64,000 nt of DNA, from the NCBI GenBank assembly GCA_945878865.1, contig CAMCUD010000004.1, positions 124,001 through 188,000 of the forward strand, written 5' to 3'. The DNA comes from Bifidobacterium breve (GTDB lineage Bacteria; Actinomycetota; Thermoleophilia; Solirubrobacterales; Solirubrobacteraceae). Positions 56,707-64,000 of the stretch are shown piece after piece. A program made the translations under genes and the position numbers. Every line of letters starts with the position of its first letter. Position 1 is the first letter of the stretch. The notes under the pieces are model-generated. The model saw only the letters and a program-made list of their open reading frames with translations. It was not told the origin of the DNA and did no database searches.

Positions 56707-57648
56707 GTGCGTGCCGCCACCATCCGCGACGGTGAGATCGTCGTCGCCGACCATCCCGATCCCGAGCCCGGCGCCGGCGAGGTCCTCGTCCGCGTCGCGT
56801 CCGCCGCGCTGAACGGCGCCGACCTCCTGCAGCGCAAGGGGCGCTACCCGGCGCCGCCCGGCTCGCCGCAGGACATCCCCGGCCTCGAGCTCGCCGGCAC
56901 CGTCGCCGCGCTCGGCCCGGGCGCGACCCGGTTCGCGGTCGGCGATCAGGTCATGGGCATCGTGGGCGGCGGCGGCCAGGCCGAGCTCGCGGTCGTCCAC
57001 GAGCGCCAGCTCATGCCGGTGCCCGAGGGGCTTGACCTCGTCGTCGCCGGCGGCGTCCCCGAGGTCTTCACCACGGCGCACGACGCGATCTTCAGCCAGG
57101 CCGGCCTGCGTCCCGGTGAGCGGCTGCTCGTCCACGGCGCGGCGGGCGGCGTGGGCACGGCCGCCATCCAGCTCGGCCGTCGCACCGGCGCCCGCGTCAC
57201 GGCGACCGTGCGCAACCCGGATCTCCGCGACGCGGTGGCGAATCTCGGGGCGGCATCGGTCCTCGACCCCGAGGGCTTCGAGGAGCACGGGCCGTTCGAC
57301 GTCATCCTCGAGCTCGTCGGCGCCCCGAACCTCGGCGCGAACGTCAAAGCGCTGCACACCGACGGGCGCATCGTCGTGATCGGCGTGGGCGCCGGCTTCA
57401 AGGGCGAGCTGAATCTCGTCGCGCTCATGGGCAAGCGCGGCGCGATCATGGGCTCCACGCTGCGCGCGCGCCCGCTGGAGGAGAAGGCGCTGACGGCCCG
57501 ACGGATGGAGACCGAGGTCCTGCCCGGCTTCACCGACGGGTCGCTGACCGTGCCGGTGGCGGCGACGTTCGCGCTCGACGAGGTCGCCGCGGCCTACGAC
57601 CGCTTCGCGGCCGGCGGCAAGCTCGGCAAGATCGTCGTGACCTTCTAG
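56707..57648 (+). CDS. NADPH:quinone oxidoreductase family protein (zeta-crystallin-like MDR)
   Basis: A 313-residue medium-chain dehydrogenase/reductase without the zinc ligands. Typical blocks are VRAATIRDGEIVVADHPDPE at the start, LNGADLLQRKGRYPAPPG, IPGLELAGTVAALG and the NADP-binding VHGAAGGVGTAAIQLGRRTG. The C-terminal LDEVAAAYDRFAAGGKLGK also fits. The family reduces quinones or enones with NADPH (TP53I3/PIG3-like). The start is GTG 56707. It is convergent with the small zinc-ribbon-like gene, their stops overlapping. Confidence 0.88.
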   Translation: MRAATIRDGEIVVADHPDPEPGAGEVLVRVASAALNGADLLQRKGRYPAPPGSPQDIPGLELAGTVAALGPGATRFAVGDQVMGIVGGGGQAELAVVHERQLMPVPEGLDLVVAGGVPEVFTTAHDAIFSQAGLRPGERLLVHGAAGGVGTAAIQLGRRTGARVTATVRNPDLRDAVANLGAASVLDPEGFEEHGPFDVILELVGAPNLGANVKALHTDGRIVVIGVGAGFKGELNLVALMGKRGAIMGSTLRARPLEEKALTARRMETEVLPGFTDGSLTVPVAATFALDEVAAAYDRFAAGGKLGKIVVTF

Positions 57649-57821
57649 TCGGCCTCGACCGCGTCGATCTCGTCCGCGGGGACGAGATCGGCGGCGTGGA
57701 CCGAGCACAGCGCGGCACCGCCGGTCTCCAGGGCGACCTGCAGCTCGGCGTCGGTGAGCTTGGCCCCGCAGACCTCACAGCGGTCGCCGGTCTTCTCGAG
57801 TGTCTGCTCCTCAAGGTCCAT
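57645..57821 (-). CDS. Small acidic CxxC zinc-ribbon-like protein (58 residues)
   Basis: A short frame from ATG 57821 encodes 58 residues: MDLEEQTLEKTGDRCEVCGA, then KLTDAELQVALETGGAALCS and VHAADLVPADEIDAVEAD. It contains a CEVCG motif and a later C-x2-H (CSVH), which together could hold one zinc ion. The protein is acidic and looks real in composition. Its stop overlaps that of the convergent quinone oxidoreductase. No named family is recognised, and function is unknown. Confidence 0.6.
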   Translation of the reverse strand: MDLEEQTLEKTGDRCEVCGAKLTDAELQVALETGGAALCSVHAADLVPADEIDAVEAD

Positions 57822-57862
57822 GGCGTCAGCCTACCCCCGCAAGGAGGCGCGCAACACCGGGA

Positions 57863-58513
57863 CTAGTACGGAGGCAGATCCGCGTACCAGTCCCCGAGCA
57901 CGCGGAACGCCGACCAGAACGCGCGCTTGGCGTCCTCCTCGTCGAGCGATCCGTCGATGTCCGGGGTGAACAGCAGGTCACAGGACGGCGTGAGCTGCTG
58001 GACCTCGCCGGGGCGCGCCGCAACGCTGCGCGCCAGCGGGAACTGCAGCTCGTTGACGACCTCCAGCGCGTACTGGCCCATGACCACGAGCATCTTCGGC
58101 TGGACGATCGCGAACTCCTCGGCCAGGCGGCCGACGCACTTCGGGTCGGCGAGCGAGGCGTCGCCGACCGGGCACTTCACGCACAGCGTCCCGTACACCG
58201 CGAGCGGGTCGATCTGCAGCCGCTTGAGCGACTTCATGAGCGCGTTGCCGGCGCGCCCGTAGAACGCGACGCCCTCCTCGACTTCGCTCGGCACCGCCTC
58301 GTGCTTGACGAGCATGATGTCGGCCTGCGGGTGCCCCGACCCGACCACGGGCATCACGCCGCCACGCGGGCAGGTGTGACAGCCCTGGATGTCTCGGGTG
58401 AGCTGGTTGATCTCGCGGATCGCGCGCTCGAGGTACTTCTCCCGAATCTCGTCGTCCGTGATCCGCACGGACTCGGGGTTTGACGGAGGGTGCGGTTCCT
58501 CCTGCCGCTGCAT
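57863..58513 (-). CDS. Uracil-DNA glycosylase superfamily protein (divergent)
   Basis: A 216-residue protein of the UDG fold. Fe-S-type cysteines are C45-x2-C48 (GCHTCPRG), C111/C114 and C126 (LCVKCPVGDASLADPKC), as in family 4 UDGs. The segment GVAFYGRAGNALMKSL matches the GxxGxLL motif. The usual GEAPG active-site motif reads VKHEAVPS here, and the region VVMGQYALEVVNEL replaces the standard final motif, so the catalytic activity is doubtful. It may act on another base or as a DNA-binding protein. ATG 58513 overlaps the stop of the GT-PHP gene (TGATG), so the two are co-translated. Confidence 0.7.
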   Translation of the reverse strand: MQRQEEPHPPSNPESVRITDDEIREKYLERAIREINQLTRDIQGCHTCPRGGVMPVVGSGHPQADIMLVKHEAVPSEVEEGVAFYGRAGNALMKSLKRLQIDPLAVYGTLCVKCPVGDASLADPKCVGRLAEEFAIVQPKMLVVMGQYALEVVNELQFPLARSVAARPGEVQQLTPSCDLLFTPDIDGSLDEEDAKRAFWSAFRVLGDWYADLPPY

Positions 58514-60420
58514 CAGCCGTTGCGCGTGGCCCGCTTGACGCGCCGCGCCTTGCGCGCCCTGCGGGCGGCGGGCGGTGTCGCCTTGGTCTCGAGGAACTTC
58601 AGCGCCTGGACGTACAGCAGGGTGCCGGGCTTCGTGATGATCTGATTCGAGCGCAGGGAGGCGAGAAACTCCTCCGGGCCGTCGAAGTCGGGCATCCGGT
58701 TGCGCACGGTGCCCAGCCCGGCGGCGACGTGGCTGTCGCTCCCCGCCGCCGCGGGGATGCGGTACTTCTCGGCGAACCGCTGGGCCTCCTCGTTGAACGC
58801 CCCGATCGCCACGCGCGGGTTGTAGACCTCGATGAGGTCGATGTCGTCGACGACATCGAGGAGGTGCTCGTAGTCGGGCACCGCGTGCATGCGGTCGAAC
58901 GGGTGCGGGACGTAGACGAGGCCACCCTGGCGCTTGATCTCGGCGATCGTCTCCTGCAGCGTCATGCCGCGCGGGATCTTCTCGGTGATGAACAGGCCGA
59001 TGACCTCGCCCTGCTCCTTCGTCTTGACCTCTTCGGCCACGATGACCTTCACGCCGTAGTCGGCGGCCTTCGCCGCGGCGTCGAGCGCGCCGGAAACCTC
59101 GTTGTGGTCGGTCACGGCGATCGCGCCCAGCCCCTGGTCGCGCGCGGTGGCGAGCAGCACCTCGACCGGCGTGGCGCAGTCCCCGGAGTGGTCGGTGTGC
59201 ATGTGCAGGTCGACGTCGATCGCCGGGCGGCCCGCCACCCGCTTGCGCGCGGCGGGATCGGTGCGATCGCCGTGGCGGCGGGCGACGAGCTCCTCGTAGA
59301 CCTCGTCGAGCCGGCCGGCGACCTTGCCGTAGGGCAGCTCGTCGGCGCGGGCGGCGTCGCCGGCGGCGCGCAGGCGGCCGCGCAGCTGCGTGTCGCCGAT
59401 GAGCCGGTCGAGCTGCGCGGCGAGCAGGTCGGGCTCGCGGGGGGTGAACAGCAGGCCGCGGTCGCCGTCGCCGAGGAGCTCCTCGTAGACGGGGATCTCC
59501 GAGGCCAGCGGCACCGCGCCGGCGCCGAGCGCGGCGAGGATGAGGTCGGGGGCGGGGCGCGCGCCCTCGGAGGCCAGGACGACGATGTCGGCCTCGCGCA
59601 CGGCGCTCGCCGCGCCCTCGCCGGCGGGCGCGACGACCTCGACCCGCGCGCGCAGGTCCGCGCGCAGCGGCGTGGACGAGGACAGCCCGCGGCTGCTGAC
59701 GACCGTCACCTCCCAGCTGCCGTCCGGATCCAGCCGCCGGATCCCGCGGATGAAGGCGCGCAGGGCGGCGCGCTCCTCGGCGTCGACGAACACGATCCGC
59801 GCCGGGCCGATCCGGGTGGGTCCGGCCGCGGGCACCGCGGCGCCCGGGCCGAGCACGCGGTACGGGGCGGGGAAGAACCGGTCCATGAGCTTCGCTGTCT
59901 CACCGAACGACGCCAGCCGCACGTCGAGCCGCCCGAAGACGAGCTCGACGACCTTGCGCGCGAGCTGCGTCGAGACCAGCCGCTCGCTCGGCGCATGGAA
60001 CGTCCCGACGTTCAGCGCCCGGGAATGGCGCAGCGCCGCCGAGGAGACCGACGGCGCAAACGGCTCGTGGACGTGGCAGACGTCGAGCGCGAGCGTCTCG
60101 TGCAGCTGCTCCACCGCGCGGGTGACGTCGACGGGGACCGCCGCGCGACGGCGGCCCGCCGTGACCTCCGGCAGCAGCTCGCCGATCGCGATCGCACGGG
60201 GCGCCTCGCCGGGGGCGGGCAGCAGCGACGCGGGGTCGCCCCGCAGCGACTTGCGGTCGGCACGGACGCGGGCGCTGTCCCGGGTGGGAGCGACGACGAG
60301 GACGCGGTGCCCGAGCTGCGCCAGCTCCGCCGTCACGGCGGCGACGTGGCGGTTGACCGGGTGCGCGGTGTCCTCCCACGCGTACGGCGTGACGTGGGCG
60401 ATGGCCAGGGGGCTGCTCAC
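58513..60420 (-). CDS. Glycosyltransferase (GT4-like)-PHP phosphoesterase fusion
   Basis: A 635-residue fusion. Residues 1-385 look like a GT-B glycosyltransferase: LAIAHVTPYAWEDTAHPVNRHV at the start, HVHEPFAPS, and a C-terminal half with ASEIPVYEELLGDGDRGLLF and a conserved PDLLAAQLDRL helix. Residues 400-610 form a complete PHP domain, with metal ligands H406/H408/D410 (DLHMHTD), H439 (TDHNE), H506 (VPHPFDRMH) and D562/H564 (GSDSHV). PHP domains hydrolyse phosphate esters; the coupling to a transferase suggests a phospho-sugar or lipid-linked substrate, which is inference. GTG 60420 lies 8 bases after a TAGCCT box. The UDG-like gene is coupled downstream. Confidence 0.82.
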   Translation of the reverse strand: MSSPLAIAHVTPYAWEDTAHPVNRHVAAVTAELAQLGHRVLVVAPTRDSARVRADRKSLRGDPASLLPAPGEAPRAIAIGELLPEVTAGRRRAAVPVDVTRAVEQLHETLALDVCHVHEPFAPSVSSAALRHSRALNVGTFHAPSERLVSTQLARKVVELVFGRLDVRLASFGETAKLMDRFFPAPYRVLGPGAAVPAAGPTRIGPARIVFVDAEERAALRAFIRGIRRLDPDGSWEVTVVSSRGLSSSTPLRADLRARVEVVAPAGEGAASAVREADIVVLASEGARPAPDLILAALGAGAVPLASEIPVYEELLGDGDRGLLFTPREPDLLAAQLDRLIGDTQLRGRLRAAGDAARADELPYGKVAGRLDEVYEELVARRHGDRTDPAARKRVAGRPAIDVDLHMHTDHSGDCATPVEVLLATARDQGLGAIAVTDHNEVSGALDAAAKAADYGVKVIVAEEVKTKEQGEVIGLFITEKIPRGMTLQETIAEIKRQGGLVYVPHPFDRMHAVPDYEHLLDVVDDIDLIEVYNPRVAIGAFNEEAQRFAEKYRIPAAAGSDSHVAAGLGTVRNRMPDFDGPEEFLASLRSNQIITKPGTLLYVQALKFLETKATPPAARRARKARRVKRATRNG

Positions 60421-60428
60421 GGAGAAGG

Positions 60429-60434
60429 AGGCTA
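60429..60434 (-). promoter_or_regulatory. -10 box TAGCCT of the GT-PHP gene
   Basis: TAGCCT on the minus strand ends 8 bases before the GTG at 60420 and fixes that codon over upstream alternatives. Confidence 0.45.
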
Positions 60435-60506
60435 CGTCACTCGGAGAAGAGTCCACATCTGGCCCGCCCGCTGATCAGCGAGCGCCCAGCCGCCGAAAAC
60501 TGAGAC

Positions 60507-60920
60507 ATGATGAGCCCGGCCCCCGATTCCCTCCACGACGCGATCCGCTCAGCCATCGCGCGCTCCTCGGCGCTCGGCGAGCCGGCCTCGGTGCTCGTGA
60601 TCGGGCTTGAGGACGCCGAGCCGCAGGCGGCCGCCGACGTGCTCGCCGCCAACCTGCGCGCCGCGGATGTCATCGAGCCGATGGGCGACGGCACCTACGC
60701 GGTCGTCCTCTTCGGGATCAGCCGCCTGGCGTCCTGCTCGGTCGCCGAGCGTCTCGAGCGCCGGATCGCGCCGATCGTCACGGGCCCGAGCCACTCGCGC
60801 GTCGGCATGACGCTCATCGGGCCGTGGGAGCGCCGCGACGCCGAGCGGATCCTCGCCGGCGCCTGGGCCGACCTGCGCGAGCGCCACACGGCAACCTGGG
60901 CCGAGCTCGTCGCCGCCTAA
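60507..60920 (+). CDS. Small protein resembling a degenerate GGDEF fold
   Basis: A 137-residue protein. The segment AAADVLAANLRAADVIEPMGDGTYAVVLFG aligns by pattern with the last part of a GGDEF domain (helix, R-x2-D, strand, then a turn where GGDEF would be and VVLF). The catalytic GGDEF residues are replaced by GDGTY, and a later strand (RVGMTLIG) matches the next GGDEF strand. It would be non-catalytic and perhaps a regulator or c-di-GMP binder. The start is one of two adjacent ATGs. It ends in a 4-base overlap with the convergent amino-acid permease. Confidence 0.55.
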   Translation: MMSPAPDSLHDAIRSAIARSSALGEPASVLVIGLEDAEPQAAADVLAANLRAADVIEPMGDGTYAVVLFGISRLASCSVAERLERRIAPIVTGPSHSRVGMTLIGPWERRDAERILAGAWADLRERHTATWAELVAA

Positions 60921-62362
60921 TCGGGCAGCGCCGCCATCCGGACGCGGCTGTTCGCGCGCCCCCAGGCGAAGAAGATCGTCAGCCCGATCGCCAGCCACAC
61001 GAAGAGGCGGATCCACGTCGCGACGGGCAGCATCACGATGAGCGCGACGGAGAAGACGATCGCGACGCCCGCGACGAGTGGCAGCGCCGGCACGCGGAAC
61101 GGTCGTTCGAGCTCCGGGCGGTTGCGCCGCAGGGCGACGACCGCGCTGGAGACGATCACGAATGCGAAGAGCGTCCCGATGGAGACGAGGTTTGTCAGCG
61201 CGGCGATCGGCACGAAGCCTGCGATGAGCGCGCCGCCGAGGGCGCACACCGTCGTCGCGACGACCGGAGTCTGCCGCGTGCCGCTGACCTTGCCCAGGGC
61301 GTCGGGCAGCAGGCCGTCGGACGCCATCCGCATGAGGATGCGCGTCTGGCCGTAGAAGACGACCATGATCGTCGCCGCGAGGCCGACGACCGCCGACAGC
61401 GACACGATGGAGTCGAACCACGCCAGCGACGGGCCTGCGGCGTGGATCGCGGCGCTCAGCGGGTCGGCGACATCGAGCGCCTTGTAGCTGACCATGCCGG
61501 TCATGACCGTGGCGATCGCGACGTACAGCGCTGTGGAGATCGCGACGGTCGCCAGCAGGCCCAGGGGGATCGTCTTCTTCGGGTTGCGCGCTTCCGCCGC
61601 GGCGGTGGAGACGGCGTCGAAGCCGATGTAGGCGAAGAACACGACACCCGCTGCGCGCAGCACGCCGCTCCAGCCGTAGTCGCCGAAGCCGCCCTCGTTC
61701 AGCGGGACGAACGGCTTCCAGTTGGCGTCCTTGATGAACCAGGCGCCGATGAGGATGAACGCGACGAGCACGCCGAGCTTCAGGGCGACGAGCCCGTTGT
61801 TCGCCTTCGCCGACTCACGCATGCCGAATGCCAGCAGGCCGCACATGCTCAGCACGATGAGGACGGCGGGGAGGTTGACGATCCCCGGGTCCTTGCCGAA
61901 CGGCGCGGTGGTCAGCGCGTGGGGCACGGTGATGCCGATGCTGTCGAGCAGGCTGACGAAATAGCCGGACCAGCCGACCGCCACGGTCGACGCCCCGAAG
62001 AGGTACTCGAGCAGGAGATCCCAGCCGATGACCCAGGCCAGCAGCGTCCCGAACGACGCGAACGCGTAGGAGTACGTGCTGCCCGCGGCTGGGATCATCG
62101 CCGCCATCTCGGCGTAGCAGAGCGAGGTGGCCGCGGCGGCGATGCCGGCGAGGATGAAGCTGATGACGACGGCGGGCCCCGCGTACTGGCTGGCGGCCAC
62201 GCCGGTCGTGACGAAGATGCCGGCGCCGACGACCGCGGCGACGCCCAGCGCGGTGAGGCTGACGAAGCCCACGGCGCCGCTGTCGAGGCGCTCGCGGTCG
62301 GCGCGCGCCTGGCTGAGGATCGCGTCCAGGTTGCTGCGGCCGGCGGCGGGGGGAGCGCTCAC
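60917..62362 (-). CDS. APC family amino-acid permease (cationic amino-acid type)
   Basis: A 481-residue transporter with twelve TM segments. The N-terminal GVAAVVGAGIFVTTG motif, CYAEMAAMIPAAGSTYSYAFASFG, GWDLLLEYLFGAS and FFAYIGFDAVSTAAAEARNP are the classic signature of the CAT/YfnA branch. It imports amino acids by proton symport or exchange; the exact substrate is not determinable. GTG at 62362 is used. No amino-acid catabolic genes are adjacent. Confidence 0.93.
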   Translation of the reverse strand: MSAPPAAGRSNLDAILSQARADRERLDSGAVGFVSLTALGVAAVVGAGIFVTTGVAASQYAGPAVVISFILAGIAAAATSLCYAEMAAMIPAAGSTYSYAFASFGTLLAWVIGWDLLLEYLFGASTVAVGWSGYFVSLLDSIGITVPHALTTAPFGKDPGIVNLPAVLIVLSMCGLLAFGMRESAKANNGLVALKLGVLVAFILIGAWFIKDANWKPFVPLNEGGFGDYGWSGVLRAAGVVFFAYIGFDAVSTAAAEARNPKKTIPLGLLATVAISTALYVAIATVMTGMVSYKALDVADPLSAAIHAAGPSLAWFDSIVSLSAVVGLAATIMVVFYGQTRILMRMASDGLLPDALGKVSGTRQTPVVATTVCALGGALIAGFVPIAALTNLVSIGTLFAFVIVSSAVVALRRNRPELERPFRVPALPLVAGVAIVFSVALIVMLPVATWIRLFVWLAIGLTIFFAWGRANSRVRMAALPD

Positions 62363-62481
62363 GTCCCCTCTTGTCGTCAGATCCGGTGTCCCGGTTGAGC
62401 GGTGCAGTCCGTGATTCCCCGGTATCCGGTCCCGTATGGAGGCCGGTTGTGCGGCCCGGCCCCGCGGACGACCCTGTGGAC

Positions 62482-63021
62482 ATGACCCCCACGCAGCGCG
62501 TCACCCTCGGCCCGGACGAGGGCTCCGTCGTCGTCCGGACCTCGAAGGAGGGGCCGATGGCGAAGGTCGCGCACGACCTCGTGATCGAGGCGACGTCCTG
62601 GCAGGCGACGGTCGACCTGGGCGGGGAGCCGCCCGTGCGCGCGGTCGCGCTCGAGGTCGATCCACACTCGCTCGTCGTGCGTGACGGTGTCGGCGGCGTC
62701 AAGCCGCTCAGCGACGATGACCGCGGCCGCATCAGCTCGACGATCGACGCGAAGGTGCTGCACGGCCAGGCGATCTCGTTTCGCTCGGACCGGATCCTGG
62801 GCGACGGGCCCACACTGGTGGTGGAGGGCGCTCTGACCCTCGCCGGGCAGACGCATCCGCTGCGGGCGACGCTCGAGGTCGACGGCGACGGGGCGATCCG
62901 CGGCACGATCCCGGTCACCCAGACGGCGTGGGGCATCACGCCGCACAGCGCGATGATGGGCCAGCTGCGCGTCGGCGACGACGTCGAGGTGGTCGTCGAG
63001 GCGCGTCTGCCGGTCGCCTGA
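62482..63021 (+). CDS. YceI family protein
   Basis: A 179-residue beta-barrel of the lipocalin-like YceI fold, which binds polyisoprenoid or other lipids. Blocks are MTPTQRVTLGPDEGSVVVRT, KVAHDLVIEATSWQATVDLG, SSTIDAKVLHGQAISFRSDR and the final WGITPHSAMMGQLRVGDDVEV. No signal peptide is seen at the ATG at 62482, so a cytoplasmic form is likely. A -10 box is not evident. It is followed 24 bases later by the acetyltransferase gene. Confidence 0.82.
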   Translation: MTPTQRVTLGPDEGSVVVRTSKEGPMAKVAHDLVIEATSWQATVDLGGEPPVRAVALEVDPHSLVVRDGVGGVKPLSDDDRGRISSTIDAKVLHGQAISFRSDRILGDGPTLVVEGALTLAGQTHPLRATLEVDGDGAIRGTIPVTQTAWGITPHSAMMGQLRVGDDVEVVVEARLPVA

Positions 63022-63032
63022 GCGCGGAACGG

Positions 63033-63038
63033 TACGTT
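63033..63038 (+). promoter_or_regulatory. -10 box TACGTT of the acetyltransferase gene
   Basis: TACGTT ends 7 bases before the GTG at 63046, without a ribosome binding site. Confidence 0.45.
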
Positions 63039-63045
63039 TGTCCCG

Positions 63046-63516
63046 GTGAGCGGGAAGAACGTCACCGTCCGCGAGGCGACCCCCGGCGACGCCGACGACC
63101 TCGGCCGGCTGCTGCACGACTTCAGCGTCGAGTACGACGACGAGACACCCGGCGCCGCGGCGTTCGCCGCCCGGCTGCGGGAGCTGCTCGCCGGCGATGA
63201 GACCGCCGCCGTCGTGGCCGGCCACGGCCCCGACGGCTTCGCCATCGTCCGCTTCCGCCCCTCGCTCTACACCCCGGCGAACGAGTGCTACCTCGCCGAG
63301 CTCTACGTCGTTCCCGCCCTGCGCGGCAACGGGATCGGCCGGGCGATCATGGACGCGGTCCTCGATCTCGCGCGGGCGCACGGCTGCGACCACATCGACC
63401 TGGGCACGAGCGTCGACGACGTCGCGGCGCGTGCGCTCTACGAGCGGATGGGCTTCACGAACCGCGAAGGCGGGCCGGACGGGCCGTCGATGCTCTACTA
63501 CGAGCGCGAGCTCTGA
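63046..63516 (+). CDS. GNAT family N-acetyltransferase
   Basis: A 156-residue GCN5-type acetyltransferase. VTVREATPGDADDLGRLLHD is the first strand and helix, AELYVVPALRGNGIGRAIMDAV holds the acetyl-CoA R/Q-x2-G-x-G/A loop, and HIDLGTSVDDVAARALYERMGF is the last helix. The substrate is unknown. The start is GTG 63046, 7 bases after TACGTT. It ends 7 bases before a perfect hairpin shared with the convergent ino1 gene. Confidence 0.9.
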   Translation: MSGKNVTVREATPGDADDLGRLLHDFSVEYDDETPGAAAFAARLRELLAGDETAAVVAGHGPDGFAIVRFRPSLYTPANECYLAELYVVPALRGNGIGRAIMDAVLDLARAHGCDHIDLGTSVDDVAARALYERMGFTNREGGPDGPSMLYYEREL

Positions 63517-63523
63517 GAACGAC

Positions 63524-63547
63524 GACGGCCCGCCGAAGCGGGCCGTC
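63524..63547. terminator. Bidirectional hairpin between the acetyltransferase and ino1
   Basis: GACGGCCCGC and GCGGGCCGTC form a perfect 10-bp stem with a CGAA tetraloop. It lies 7 bases after the acetyltransferase stop and 28 bases after the ino1 stop, so it serves both convergent genes. No T-run follows on either strand. Confidence 0.6.
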
Positions 63548-63575
63548 GAAACAGCTGAGGCTGAAGCGCCGAGCG

Positions 63576-64000
63576 CTAGGACTTCGAGGCGGCGGCCTTC
63601 TTGGCCGGGGCCTTCTTCTTCGCGGCGGCGGCCTTCTTGACCACCTTCGCGATCGTGTCGTCCTTCTTGTTCTTCGCGATGAACTTCTCGGTGTCCTGAC
63701 GCGCGAGGTCGTCCGGACGCTGGTTCTTCGGCGACTTCATGAGGTACGACGACGGGCCGTCGATCTGGCCGCCGATGCCGTTGTTCAGCGCGAGCTTGCA
63801 GCAGCGCACGGCGTCGGTGACGATGCCCGCCGAGTTCGGCGAGTCCCACACCTCGAGCTTGAGCTCGGCCATGAGCGGCACGCCGCCGAACGCCTTGCCC
63901 TCGAGGCGGATGTGCGCCCACTTGCGGTCGGTGAGCCACGGCACGTAGTCCGACGGGCCGACGTGGACGTCCTTCTCCGGGAGCTCGACGCCCGCGATCG
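63576..64000 (-). CDS. ino1: Inositol-3-phosphate synthase, C-terminal part (runs off right edge)
   Basis: The last ~141 codons of an actinobacterial myo-inositol-1-phosphate synthase, entering from the right edge. Diagnostic blocks are [58 protein letters not shown] and [12 protein letters not shown]. The enzyme converts glucose-6-phosphate to inositol-3-phosphate for phosphatidylinositol and mycothiol-type products. The extra Lys/Ala tail ([20 protein letters not shown]) beyond the fold is unusual; such tails occur in actinobacterial nucleoid-type proteins. The first codon is outside the window. Confidence 0.93.
   Translation of the reverse strand, partial: IAGVELPEKDVHVGPSDYVPWLTDRKWAHIRLEGKAFGGVPLMAELKLEVWDSPNSAGIVTDAVRCCKLALNNGIGGQIDGPSSYLMKSPKNQRPDDLARQDTEKFIAKNKKDDTIAKVVKKAAAAKKKAPAKKAAASKS

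Noticed and set aside
58480-60474. A 664-codon open frame on the plus strand
   Set aside because: It is exactly antisense to the glycosyltransferase-PHP gene, and its Arg/Asp/Val-rich composition has no domain pattern. High GC removes stop codons from the opposite strand.

Overview
This 64 kb window is a dense, high-GC stretch of ordinary chromosome. It has many GTG starts and one TTG start, 4-bp ATGA/GTGA gene overlaps, and no sign of a plasmid, phage, transposon or CRISPR array. Gene content fits a Gram-positive actinobacterium, most likely class Thermoleophilia (Solirubrobacter/Conexibacter-like). Supporting genes are a DUF3159 protein, a GAP-family protein, a Cys-less RlmD/TrmA enzyme, an actinobacterial-type inositol-phosphate synthase with a Lys/Ala tail, and a secreted RCC1-repeat protein. 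The taxonomic placement is an inference from gene content, not a measurement.

Layout. 1-5.6 kb: the 5' part of a molybdopterin oxidoreductase, small membrane proteins, a CPBP protease, an AI-2E-type transporter and a limonene-epoxide-hydrolase-like protein. 5.8-6.8 kb: tRNA-Ala(TGC) and two tandem PD-(D/E)XK nuclease-like genes, one frameshifted. 6.8-13.5 kb: a histone-deacetylase-like enzyme, an SDR, glucose-6-phosphate dehydrogenase (zwf), two acyl-CoA dehydrogenases and a DHFR-like reductase. 13.6-16.5 kb: a secreted protein with 14 RCC1 repeats. 16.6-24.1 kb: rhomboid protease, lipA, PadR regulator, lipB, membrane proteins and the E2 subunit of a 2-oxoacid dehydrogenase. 24.2-33.4 kb: a PAS-GGDEF-EAL protein, a TetR-lipase pair, an HxlR-methyltransferase pair, and E1beta/E1alpha. 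33.9-38.8 kb: a ferric-iron ABC importer and a PQQ-type dehydrogenase lipoprotein, both with DtxR/IdeR-like iron boxes. 38.8-44.5 kb: a GT-C-like membrane protein, a chemoreceptor, a DsbA-fold isomerase and E3 (lpdA). 44.5-47.9 kb: thiamine genes thiE and thiO-thiS-thiG, with a TPP riboswitch before thiO. 48.4-51.5 kb: a TetR - AurF-like di-iron oxygenase - ferredoxin/ferredoxin-NADP reductase operon. 51.5-64 kb: cupredoxin, argF, an RlmD-like methyltransferase, YceH, a quinone oxidoreductase, a UDG-like protein coupled to a glycosyltransferase-PHP fusion, an amino-acid permease, YceI, an acetyltransferase and the 3' part of ino1.

How the genes work together. lipA, lipB, E2, E1beta, E1alpha and E3 are all on the minus strand over about 27 kb. 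Together they could build and lipoylate one pyruvate-dehydrogenase-type complex, although they do not form one operon. The iron importer and the PQQ-type lipoprotein look like one iron regulon. The thiOSG operon makes the thiazole half of thiamine, whose diphosphate is the E1 cofactor. The AurF-like oxygenase is followed directly by a plausible electron-transfer partner.

A recurring regulatory theme is a TANNNT -10 box 6-11 bases before many start codons with no ribosome binding site, the expected signature of leaderless transcription. Several gene ends carry perfect GC-rich hairpins without a U-tract. No single wholly new system stands out. The most unusual items are the glycosyltransferase-PHP fusion, the twin operators and electron-transfer pairing of the AurF operon, iron boxes that coincide with leaderless -10 boxes, a 71-nt nested inverted repeat near 19.3 kb, and the 14-repeat secreted propeller protein.
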